From Bacilli bacterium (GTDB lineage Bacteria > Bacillota_I > Bacilli_A > RF39 > UBA660): a stretch of 41,963 bases of DNA. The notes under the pieces were generated by a model. It was not told the origin of the DNA. It searched no databases and worked only from the letters and a program-made list of their open reading frames with translations. The stretch lies in NCBI GenBank assembly GCA_017478105.1, contig JAFVEF010000051.1, positions 1 through 41,963 of the forward strand, written 5' to 3'. Positions within the stretch are counted from its first letter, which is position 1; the number at the start of each line of letters is the position of its first letter. The position numbers and the translations under genes are program-made. Below, in pieces: positions 8,788 through 15,807 of the stretch.

Positions 8788-9570
8788 TTATTCATTTTTT
8801 CTTAATCTAGGAATAAATATTTCTGCGAATCGATAACCATCTCTATTTTTTATATAAAAATATCCTAGTATTGAGAATACTACTGCACCTATAAAGTTTA
8901 CAAATAAATCTTTCATGGTATCATGTAATCCTATATCTAAATAGCCATCTTCTATTACTGTAGTATTACCATCATTAGTATAGATTACTGTTTTATTTAT
9001 TCCATCTAATTCTATTGGAGTTATTTCATCTTCACTAAGTTTTTTTGATGTAATTTTTTCAACTACTCTATCTCGTTGCATATCTTTATTCAAATATACA
9101 TCAACAGTATATTCTCCAAATTCCCATAGTACTCCAATTGTCATTGAAAAACAAAAAGCTACTAAACCAACAAAGGCTGGCGTCATTTTAAAATGAAATT
9201 CATCCATATTATTTAAAATATCTATTGATGAAAAACCTAATGCTGCACAAAGAAAGCCATTTAATGTATGTAGCATTGTATCCCAGTGAGCAAATATACC
9301 ATAAAAGTTTTGTATTTCCCCTAATATTTCAGAGGCAAATATAAAACAATAAACTATAATTTCAAAAGTTGTAGGAAAAGTCATATTAAATGTTTTTTTC
9401 ATTAAACTAGGAAAAGTAAATAAAATTAAAGTTAAAATACATAAGAATACATTATTCCAGTTTCCATGAATTCCTTGAGCAATTAAACTAAGTATAACTA
9501 ATCCTCTTAAAAGAAAATAAACAGTCATAGTAAGTTTTTTCTTTTTTGACATTTTTCTACGTTTTACCAT
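8788..9570 (-). CDS. Polytopic membrane protein, DUF2238/YjdF-like
   Basis: About 260 residues with 5-6 membrane helices. Residues ~100-125 carry HWDTMLHTLNGF, then VLWEFGEY, then DTMKDLFVNFIGA. This order of WD/H, WE..E and DT..D motifs resembles DUF2238 (YjdF) proteins, whose function is unknown. A hydrophilic insert of ~50 residues lies between the WEFGEY helix and the last helix. The longest frame starts with TTG at 9582. ATG 9570 is preceded by GAGGTG six bases away and begins MVKRRKMSKKK, so it is chosen. The gene follows the lipid kinase gene with nearly no gap, suggesting a shared envelope-lipid role (inference). Confidence 0.7.
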   Translation of the reverse strand: MVKRRKMSKKKKLTMTVYFLLRGLVILSLIAQGIHGNWNNVFLCILTLILFTFPSLMKKTFNMTFPTTFEIIVYCFIFASEILGEIQNFYGIFAHWDTMLHTLNGFLCAALGFSSIDILNNMDEFHFKMTPAFVGLVAFCFSMTIGVLWEFGEYTVDVYLNKDMQRDRVVEKITSKKLSEDEITPIELDGINKTVIYTNDGNTTVIEDGYLDIGLHDTMKDLFVNFIGAVVFSILGYFYIKNRDGYRFAEIFIPRLRKNE

Positions 9571-9578
9571 CTTACACC

Positions 9579-10499
9579 TCAATTTTTAAATAATTTTTTT
9601 ATAGATCCTTTTGGTACTTGCATTTTCATATTTTTTTCCATTCTAAATTCATATTCTTTTTCTTTAGAAATAAATTCTTCTCCATCAATTCCCCAAGAGA
9701 TATTTGGTTCTTCAGAAAATTCTATTTTTAAGTTGTTAGTTTGAAAATAATCAACACCAGGTATATCTTTTATTTCTATACTATTTATTAGTACTAATAA
9801 TTTAAATACTTCTTTTTTTGAGTTAATATTTGCAAATGCTACTTCAAATTTATCATCATCTAATTTCACATCGTAATAGACATCATTTTGTCCACCTATT
9901 CTTGATGAGTTTGTAATAAATATGAAAGAATATGTTCCTTCATGTTCTACTCCATCAATAGTATATTTTATGTTATAGTGATGTAAATTATTTTTAAGTT
10001 GTTTTAATCCGTAAAAAATATAAGCTAATTTTCCATATTTTTCTTTTAAAGCTCGTGGTGTTGAATATGCTAAATCTAGATAATCACCAAAACATGCAAC
10101 ATACACAAATGGTGTATTATTTATAAAGCAAACATCTATTGATTTTGGTTGTCCTTTTAAAATCATTTCAAAATTTTCATAGATGCTTTTATCTAAACCA
10201 TACATACTTCCAACATCGTTTGTACTACCTAATGGAAGTGGTGCAATAACAAGTTTTTTTTCTCTTAAAGTATTACCTGTTACTATTTCATTTAATGTAC
10301 CATCTCCACCACCACTTAATACAAGATCAATATCATTAGGTAATTCTTTCATTATTTCGGTTGCGTGAGCTTTTCTCTTAGTGAATATTATTTCTAAATC
10401 ATATCCATATTTTCTAGATAAATCATAAAACTTTTCATATGTTTTAATCTTTTTTTTCTTTCCACTATTTGGATTCATTATAATTACACACTTTTTCAT
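9579..10499 (-). CDS. Diacylglycerol kinase family lipid kinase
   Basis: 306 residues, matching the soluble DgkB/YegS family. The N-terminus has IIMNPNSGKKKK, the nucleotide-binding motif is LSGGGDGTLNEIV (~residues 60-75), and PLGSTNDVG follows. All are hallmarks of the DAGK catalytic domain. The C-terminal half has the usual SWGIDGEE segment. The enzyme phosphorylates a lipid alcohol such as diacylglycerol released by lipoteichoic acid or glycan lipid turnover; the exact substrate is not determined. First gene of the operon, with promoter at 10523-10550 and RBS AAGGAG. It ends on TGA, evidence for the standard code. Confidence 0.9.
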   Translation of the reverse strand: MKKCVIIMNPNSGKKKKIKTYEKFYDLSRKYGYDLEIIFTKRKAHATEIMKELPNDIDLVLSGGGDGTLNEIVTGNTLREKKLVIAPLPLGSTNDVGSMYGLDKSIYENFEMILKGQPKSIDVCFINNTPFVYVACFGDYLDLAYSTPRALKEKYGKLAYIFYGLKQLKNNLHHYNIKYTIDGVEHEGTYSFIFITNSSRIGGQNDVYYDVKLDDDKFEVAFANINSKKEVFKLLVLINSIEIKDIPGVDYFQTNNLKIEFSEEPNISWGIDGEEFISKEKEYEFRMEKNMKMQVPKGSIKKLFKN

Positions 10500-10522
10500 A
10501 ATAAATCTCCTTATATAAGTAT

Positions 10523-10550
10523 ATTATATCATCTTTTTTTATTATAACAA
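10523..10550 (-). promoter_or_regulatory. Promoter of the lipid kinase operon
   Basis: On the minus strand TTGTTA (10550-10545), a 16-base spacer, and a perfect TATAAT (10528-10523). It lies immediately after the GtrA gene terminator, whose T-run it overlaps. Confidence 0.6.
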
Positions 10551-10571
10551 AAAAAGTGCAAAAAGCACTTA
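10548..10571 (-). terminator. Terminator after the GtrA-like gene
   Basis: AAGTGC and GCACTT (10554-10559 and 10565-10570) around five T, then a run of seven T in the minus-strand reading. The TAA stop of the gene (10569-10571) is part of the stem. Confidence 0.85.
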
Positions 10572-10976
10572 ATTGTTTTTTTCTAGAAATTTCTTTCTAG
10601 TAATAAAATTAAATACCATTACAATGGCAGTTGCGAATACTTTACCAATTAGATAATGAATATTAAATTTATCTATACAAATCCAAAGAATTAGATTGTT
10701 TATACCTAATCCTATAATACTAAATACAATAAATATAATGAATTGTTGTTTCTCATTTTTATCTTTATCAACATCAAATACCCATTTTATACTTGCGATA
10801 TAGTTATATATAACTGATACTGTGAAAGAAATGGTATTGGCAAGTATTTCATTTAATCCTACATATTCTTTTAATATATATAAAACTACAAAATCAATTA
10901 TAGTAGCAATACCACCTACTATTACAAATTTAATTATTTGAACTAATAATTTATTATTTTTTATTTTATCAATCAT
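10569..10976 (-). CDS. GtrA-family membrane protein
   Basis: 135 residues with four predicted helices (~12-33, 38-58, 77-97, 105-125), the size and layout of GtrA. The motif KFVIVGGIATIIDFVVLYIL at the first helix is typical. GtrA proteins are thought to move bactoprenol-linked sugars across the membrane, working with a GtrB glycosyltransferase and a GtrII-type transferase. Both possible partners are in this window (27013-27954 and 29357-30778), though not adjacent. The gene starts 13 bases after the SGNH hydrolase gene and shares its transcript. RBS AGGAAAG. Confidence 0.85.
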   Translation of the reverse strand: MIDKIKNNKLLVQIIKFVIVGGIATIIDFVVLYILKEYVGLNEILANTISFTVSVIYNYIASIKWVFDVDKDKNEKQQFIIFIVFSIIGLGINNLILWICIDKFNIHYLIGKVFATAIVMVFNFITRKKFLEKNN

Positions 10977-10989
10977 TTTTATTACTTTC

Positions 10990-11724
10990 CTATTCTTTTA
11001 TTCCATACAAATATGTCAATCGTACTTGACTTATTTTTGCATATCCTAAAATATTTGGATGAAGTCCATCATCTGTATATTTTTCATTAAAATTATCATT
11101 ATTGTCAACTAATTCTTTATACATATCTATATATGTAATGTCTTTACTTTTACAATATTCTTCCATCATATTATTCATTTCTCGTATTGTATCATTTTTC
11201 CTGTTAATTACCATTATTGGGTTAAGATAATGGTTTACAGGATATATTGACTCTAAATAAATTTTGACTTTTTTCTTTTCTTTAACTATCTCTTCTATAA
11301 TGCTTTTTATATTATTTACAGTTTTTTCCTTTGTATCTTCTCCATTGTAAATAAAATCATTAGTTCCTATTAATATGAACACTTTAGTAGGATTATACCT
11401 ATAAACCATTTCATACATTCTTTTCAAAATATCCGACGTAGTATAACCTGATACTCCACTCTTCACAATAGGTAAATCTCCATATATTTCTTTTATCGGA
11501 TATATTTCTGTAATAGAATCTCCTAAGAAAACTATATTCTCTTTTTTCCAATCTATTTTATTATTGTTTTTATTATTAACCTTAGTTGCTTCTATTTCTT
11601 CTTTTATATTATATATAATTTTATTTCTTTTGCTTGGTTCTTCTTTAAAAAGAATAAGACATAATAACAATGCAATTGATGCTACTACAGTAGATAATAT
11701 GGTAATCATATTCTTTTTTTCCAT
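10990..11724 (-). CDS. Membrane-anchored SGNH/GDSL hydrolase
   Basis: 244 residues. One N-terminal membrane anchor (~6-26) is followed by a complete SGNH domain. Block I is IVFLGDSITEIYP with the nucleophile Ser, block II has the Gly of KSGVSGYTT, block III has IGTNDF, and block V has DGLHPN with the catalytic Asp and His. The hydrolase faces outside and probably removes acyl or acetyl groups from a wall glycan; the divergently placed acyltransferase at 11866 would be its natural counterpart (inference). RBS AGGAAATGA. Confidence 0.85.
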   Translation of the reverse strand: MEKKNMITILSTVVASIALLLCLILFKEEPSKRNKIIYNIKEEIEATKVNNKNNNKIDWKKENIVFLGDSITEIYPIKEIYGDLPIVKSGVSGYTTSDILKRMYEMVYRYNPTKVFILIGTNDFIYNGEDTKEKTVNNIKSIIEEIVKEKKKVKIYLESIYPVNHYLNPIMVINRKNDTIREMNNMMEEYCKSKDITYIDMYKELVDNNDNFNEKYTDDGLHPNILGYAKISQVRLTYLYGIKE

Positions 11725-11760
11725 TTAATCATTTCCTATCTATTATTTTTTTCTTTATAA

Positions 11761-11769
11761 ATTGTATCA
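11761..11769 (-). promoter_or_regulatory. Extended -10 upstream of the SGNH hydrolase gene
   Basis: On the minus strand TG-A-TACAAT, about 35 bases before the start codon. The -35 region 17 bases upstream (TAGAAA) is poor, so this would be an extended -10 promoter. Confidence 0.4.
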
Positions 11770-11810
11770 TTTTATTGCGATTTTTTCTACTATCAAATTG
11801 AAAATGTTAT

Positions 11811-11839
11811 TTGCGCAGGTAAAAAAAATATGTTATACT
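11811..11839 (+). promoter_or_regulatory. Promoter of the acyltransferase gene
   Basis: TTGCGC (11811-11816), 17-base spacer, TATACT (11834-11839). The RBS GGGAGG follows at 11854-11859 and ATG at 11866. Confidence 0.7.
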
Positions 11840-11865
11840 GAAAATGATAATCAGGGAGGTTCAAT

Positions 11866-12945
11866 ATGAAAAATAGAGTCTTTGGGCTTGATCTAGTTAG
11901 ATCAATTGCTTTTTTTCTTGTAATTTTAGTTCATTCTTTTTTGAAATCAGGTTTTAATGGTACTACTGTTGAAGGTTTCCAGATGTTCTTTTTGCTACTA
12001 ATTCGGTGTATAGCGTTTACAGGAGTTCTTTTGTTTATGATTATTACCGGATACTGTATGTACAATAAAAAGGATTCTAAAAAAAGATATAAATCTTTAA
12101 TTAAGATTTTAGCTGTTTATTTTGTTATTTCTATAATAACTATTCTTTTTAGAAAATACTATTTATTGGATACTTCTACTTTGTATCAATATGTTAGTGG
12201 TATTTTTAACTTTACTGCCATCCCGTATGCCTGGTATGTTGAAATGTATGTTGGTTTATTTTTACTAATTCCTTTTTTAAATATTTTATATAATAATATA
12301 CCAACGAAAAAACAAAAACTGATTTTAATTCTTTCTTTATTATTTATCAGTTCAATTTCAACTTCTTTTTCAAATGTTAATGTTGATGGTCATTCATTAG
12401 ATTTGTTACCAAATTGGTGGTATAATTTTTATCCTATATTACTGTATTATATAGGAGCTTATATTAAGGAATATCAAATAACAATTAAACGAAGTATTAA
12501 TATTATTCTAATTGGTTGTTCTGTTTTTATACAGGCTTTTATTACATTTTTCTATTGTCACGGTTCAACTTTGGATGATGGTTTTATATTCTGTCATGAA
12601 AATAATCTTCCCTCTATTATTTTAGCTACTCTAATATTCTTGTTATTGTATAACGTAAAGACTCATAGTAAATTTTTATCTAAAACATTTTATTATATTT
12701 CTTATGTTTCTTTTGGAGGATATCTAATTTCTTATTGTTGTGATAACTATATTTATGGTAAACACTTATTTTTAGGAAATAGTTATTATTTCTTTATTTA
12801 TTCATTTATGTTAGCACCTATTGTCTTTATACTATCTAGCTTATTATCTTTTGTTGTTAATAAGTTTGTGGATTATACAATTAAATTAGTTCATACAATT
12901 CATTCTAAACATTTATTAAGAATAGAAGGAAAGGAAACATATTAA
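11866..12945 (+). CDS. Acyltransferase family 3 membrane protein
   Basis: 359 residues with about ten hydrophobic helices. It starts with GLDLVRSIAFFLVILVHSF, the acyltransferase-3 signature in which the Arg and the His on the first helix are needed for catalysis. GYCMYNKK after helix 2 is also typical. These enzymes move acyl groups, usually acetyl, onto surface sugars. The gene is monocistronic, with a promoter at 11811-11839, RBS GGGAGG and a strong hairpin just after the stop. It is divergent from the SGNH esterase-like gene and convergent with the polysaccharide operon, so modification of that polysaccharide is a reasonable guess. Confidence 0.85.
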   Translation: MKNRVFGLDLVRSIAFFLVILVHSFLKSGFNGTTVEGFQMFFLLLIRCIAFTGVLLFMIITGYCMYNKKDSKKRYKSLIKILAVYFVISIITILFRKYYLLDTSTLYQYVSGIFNFTAIPYAWYVEMYVGLFLLIPFLNILYNNIPTKKQKLILILSLLFISSISTSFSNVNVDGHSLDLLPNWWYNFYPILLYYIGAYIKEYQITIKRSINIILIGCSVFIQAFITFFYCHGSTLDDGFIFCHENNLPSIILATLIFLLLYNVKTHSKFLSKTFYYISYVSFGGYLISYCCDNYIYGKHLFLGNSYYFFIYSFMLAPIVFILSSLLSFVVNKFVDYTIKLVHTIHSKHLLRIEGKETY

Positions 12946-12976
12946 AAACCATTTGATTTAATCAAATGGTTTTTTT
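12944..12976. terminator. Bidirectional terminator between convergent genes
   Basis: AAAAACCATTTGATT and its complement AATCAAATGGTTTTT form an almost perfect inverted repeat with a tiny loop, flanked by A and T runs. It ends both the acyltransferase gene (plus) and the eight-gene polysaccharide operon (minus). Confidence 0.9.
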
Positions 12977-12989
12977 AATCATATGAGTT

Positions 12990-13340
12990 TTATTTAGTAC
13001 CAAATGCCAACACCACTATACCAATAATTATTAATGCTACTCCTATTAGAGAAACAATATTTAGTGACTCTTTGAAAACAAAGTGGCTGATTATCAGTAC
13101 TAAAACTTGTACAATTCCAGTTACAACAGGTACTAATATTGACAAGTCATATTTGATAATCATTCTTTGCCATAATAAAAAACTAATTAGATAAAGGAAA
13201 AATCCTAAAAAGGTAACAAATCCTATTTTAAATGTTATGCCATTTTTAAATGAAAGAGAAAGAGAGTCTCCACCTAATTTCATAAATGTCATCCCACCTG
13301 TTGTACATATTAAATAAAGTACTGTTAATATATATTTCAT
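12990..13340 (-). CDS. Small DMT/EamA-type transporter, ArnE-like
   Basis: 116 residues with four membrane helices, the size of small multidrug resistance and ArnE/ArnF subunits. Helix 1 contains ICTTGGMTFMKLG, and the last two helices (LSILVPVVTGIVQVLVLIIS ... IGVALIIIGIVVLAF) are EamA-like. In the ArnEF case such proteins flip a lipid-linked sugar. Its place directly after a polyprenyl-phosphate glycosyltransferase and a DUF2304 gene supports a flippase role here (inference). Last gene of the operon. RBS AAAGGAG. Confidence 0.8.
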   Translation of the reverse strand: MKYILTVLYLICTTGGMTFMKLGGDSLSLSFKNGITFKIGFVTFLGFFLYLISFLLWQRMIIKYDLSILVPVVTGIVQVLVLIISHFVFKESLNIVSLIGVALIIIGIVVLAFGTK

Positions 13341-13352
13341 AATTGTCTCCTT

Positions 13353-13706
13353 TCATTTATTTTTACTTTTTTCTTCTAATTCTTTTTTTACTATTGATAA
13401 TTCTTGAATTAGTAATATGGTTTTTTTATTCTGACCAGCAACCATAATTGTTAATGCCATTGTTAGAAATATTAATAAACCTATGAAGATAGCTATTATT
13501 AAATTAGACATAACTTCAAAACCAACGATACTTGCTATCCAACTAAAGAAATTAGGAAATACTGATGTTAATAAAATGATAATGGCAAAGAAATACCAAA
13601 GTAATGAATATTTAATAGGTATTCTTCCCTTCTTTAATATTGAAGTTGTAATTATAAATAAGATTATAGAAAAAACAAATAAAGATATTTTTAATTTAAC
13701 GTCCAT
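13353..13706 (-). CDS. DUF2304 small membrane protein (GacJ-like)
   Basis: 117 residues with three helices (~6-24, 31-52, 64-92) and a charged C-terminal helix (IQELSIVKKELEEKSKNK), the standard DUF2304 layout. The segment GRIPIKYSLLWYFFAI is characteristic. GacJ of the group A streptococcal carbohydrate locus is this kind of protein; it partners and stimulates a GT2 enzyme that charges polyprenyl phosphate with sugar. Here the gene overlaps the GT2 gene by 11 bases, and its start has a perfect AGGAGGT six bases upstream, so the two are translationally coupled. Confidence 0.85.
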   Translation of the reverse strand: MDVKLKISLFVFSIILFIITTSILKKGRIPIKYSLLWYFFAIIILLTSVFPNFFSWIASIVGFEVMSNLIIAIFIGLLIFLTMALTIMVAGQNKKTILLIQELSIVKKELEEKSKNK

Positions 13707-14421
13707 CTTTATACCTCCTAATTGAAATCATTAATATTGATAAACATACATTTATCATATAATAGAAATTTTTCCATGCTCTTATAGATGATTTACCTCC
13801 AAGTCTTTCTTTCATGTTTACAGGTACTTCTTCTATTTTATATCCTTGCTTTAATATTTCAGTAGTAGTTATTGGTTCAGGATATTCAACAGGATAATTC
13901 TTAGCAAATGATTCAATTATTTTTTTATTACAGGCTCTAAATCCCGAAGTTGTATCATATATTTTTTTCCTAGTCGCTATTTTAATAAATTTTGATATTA
14001 TATTAATTCCTATTTGTCTAGCTTTTGTAGACTTAAAACTACTGGTCTCTTTATCTATGTATCTAGATCCTATTACTAAATCACATTTTTTATTAATTAT
14101 TGGTGTAATGATATTCTTAACATAATTTATATCATGTTGTCCATCACCGTCAAATTGAACAGCTATATCATAATCATTATAAAATGCAAATTTATAACCT
14201 GTTTGAACGGCTCCACCTATTCCTAAATTTTGTAACAAATTTATATGTGGTATATTATTTTTTTCCAATATTTCTTTGGTTTTATCTTTTGATCCATCGT
14301 TGATTACGATTACATCATACTTTTCTTTTGAATGTTTATTATAATTAACAATTTCTTCGTATGTTCTTAAGATGTTTTTTTCTTCATTGTAAGCCGGTAT
14401 AATTAATAGTACTTTATCCAT
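13696..14421 (-). CDS. GT2 polyprenyl-phosphate glycosyltransferase, DPM1-like (GacI-like)
   Basis: About 241 residues. The GT-A fold is evident: LIIPAYNEEKNI at the start, VINDGSKDKT, NLGIGGAVQTGYKFA, then QFDGDGQHD (the DXD metal site) and IIGSR-like LVIGSRYID. The C-terminal GGKSSIRAWKNFYYMINV is typical of dolichyl-phosphate mannose synthase relatives. Expected reaction: transfer of a sugar from a nucleotide sugar to polyprenyl phosphate on the cytoplasmic face. The frame could begin at GTG 14430, but ATG 14421 has AAGGAG eight bases before it and is preferred. It lies upstream of DUF2304 and a small flippase, as in side-chain modules of rhamnans. Confidence 0.9.
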   Translation of the reverse strand: MDKVLLIIPAYNEEKNILRTYEEIVNYNKHSKEKYDVIVINDGSKDKTKEILEKNNIPHINLLQNLGIGGAVQTGYKFAFYNDYDIAVQFDGDGQHDINYVKNIITPIINKKCDLVIGSRYIDKETSSFKSTKARQIGINIISKFIKIATRKKIYDTTSGFRACNKKIIESFAKNYPVEYPEPITTTEILKQGYKIEEVPVNMKERLGGKSSIRAWKNFYYMINVCLSILMISIRRYKDGR

Positions 14422-14433
14422 ATTATTCACTCC

Positions 14434-15807
14434 TTAACACCAAAATCTTAATAATAACATGATACAATATAATATCAAAAATGTCGTAGAAAAAGAAACA
14501 TAGTTTTCACAAATAAGTTGATCAGTTTTCGCATATTTTTGAGATAATTTATTACCATAGGTAATTAAAGGTATGTATATCAAAATTGGAATAAAATATC
14601 TTCCTTGAACACCTTCGATTATTTTATTGCCAACAGGTGTCCAAACTACATATAAAGCTGTATAGATACCTGCAATTATTGAAAAGACAACTAGAAAAAC
14701 AATAATCTTAAATATATAATCTTTTTTTACATTTTTAGCTGATGAATCAAATAAAAATAATAGTATTAAATAATTAAACATCACGAAATATATAAATCCT
14801 GGGAAATGAGTATCTAAGCTACCAAAGCCTCCCAAAAGCCAAGCTAGTTGAGTACCAAATTTTTTATGCATGCTGTTGAATAAAATACCGATATATTTAA
14901 ATGGATTATTCATAATAAACTTAATTTGTTCATTAGGGCTACCTGGAACAGCATTTATATAGTTTGGAATATTAGATATCAAATATAATAAGAAAATTAT
15001 ACCAAATATAGAACATATTTTTATAAATTTATCTTTTCTACTTTTAAATTTCTTATCAGGAATGAAAAATAATAATAACAATAAAAGTATATATACATAT
15101 TTAATAAAGAACAATAAGAAACCTGTAACTATAAATATGATCATATCCTTATAATCAAGCGCTTTTTTTCGACCATATATTAGATCCATAGAATATGAAA
15201 AAAGCAAGCATGAAGCTCCAATAATTAATCCATCATATGAACAAGATGATGAAAGCATTATACTCATAGGTAGTAATCCTATAGTAACCATAGTTTTCTT
15301 TAGTATTGGCGTTTTCTTTATTGAATAATACATTAAACCTATATATACTAGTAAACTGAATAATCTTGCAAAGTACAATGAATATAAATATGTAGTACTA
15401 AGCTGAAAAATAAAATGTCTAAAAACTTTAGAGACCAGTATACCGATTGCTGAAGGAATATAGGCTATGAAAGATGTTTCTACTGTAGAAAAATACTTAA
15501 ATGATTTGGCGGATGGCATTTTGGGCATTTCTTGACCAAAATATAAATCACTGTAACTATATTTTTCACTAACATTACCACCAAGTCTATCTAATGTTGA
15601 TATATATTGAGTTAATTCATCATCTATGTATAAGCCTATTTTGCCTTTTTTAACTGAATAGAATAATTGCCCTTGAGAAACAGAGTACGCTCTCTGATAA
15701 TGGCTTAATTCATCAGGACTTTGAAATGGAGGAAGGATTAGAATTGATATAAAACCAAATAATAATGCTAAAATTAAAAATTTATTTTCTATTAAGTTAT
15801 TTTTCAT
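14434..15807 (-). CDS. DUF2142 polytopic membrane protein, probable GT-C glycosyltransferase (GacL-like role)
   Basis: 457 residues with about eleven membrane helices. After helix 1 comes PPFQSPDELSHYQRAYSVS, the conserved first-loop motif of DUF2142 with an acidic pair and His/Arg, which by analogy with GT-C enzymes holds the catalytic Asp. Such enzymes take a polyprenyl-phosphate sugar outside the membrane and move it to a glycan. The gene overlaps the preceding glycosyltransferase gene by four bases (ATGA) and is followed by GT2, DUF2304 and flippase genes, which would make and turn over its donor. The acceptor is likely the rhamnose-rich chain (inference). Confidence 0.8.
   Translation of the reverse strand: MKNNLIENKFLILALLFGFISILILPPFQSPDELSHYQRAYSVSQGQLFYSVKKGKIGLYIDDELTQYISTLDRLGGNVSEKYSYSDLYFGQEMPKMPSAKSFKYFSTVETSFIAYIPSAIGILVSKVFRHFIFQLSTTYLYSLYFARLFSLLVYIGLMYYSIKKTPILKKTMVTIGLLPMSIMLSSSCSYDGLIIGASCLLFSYSMDLIYGRKKALDYKDMIIFIVTGFLLFFIKYVYILLLLLLFFIPDKKFKSRKDKFIKICSIFGIIFLLYLISNIPNYINAVPGSPNEQIKFIMNNPFKYIGILFNSMHKKFGTQLAWLLGGFGSLDTHFPGFIYFVMFNYLILLFLFDSSAKNVKKDYIFKIIVFLVVFSIIAGIYTALYVVWTPVGNKIIEGVQGRYFIPILIYIPLITYGNKLSQKYAKTDQLICENYVSFSTTFLILYCIMLLLRFWC

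Noticed and set aside
9579..9581. Possible Mycoplasma code, with TGA read as Trp, suggested by the very low GC
   Set aside because: TGA ends the lipid kinase gene here and the glycosyltransferase gene at 15804, exactly where the next gene starts, and Trp is written TGG. Wall enzymes also exclude wall-less Mollicutes.
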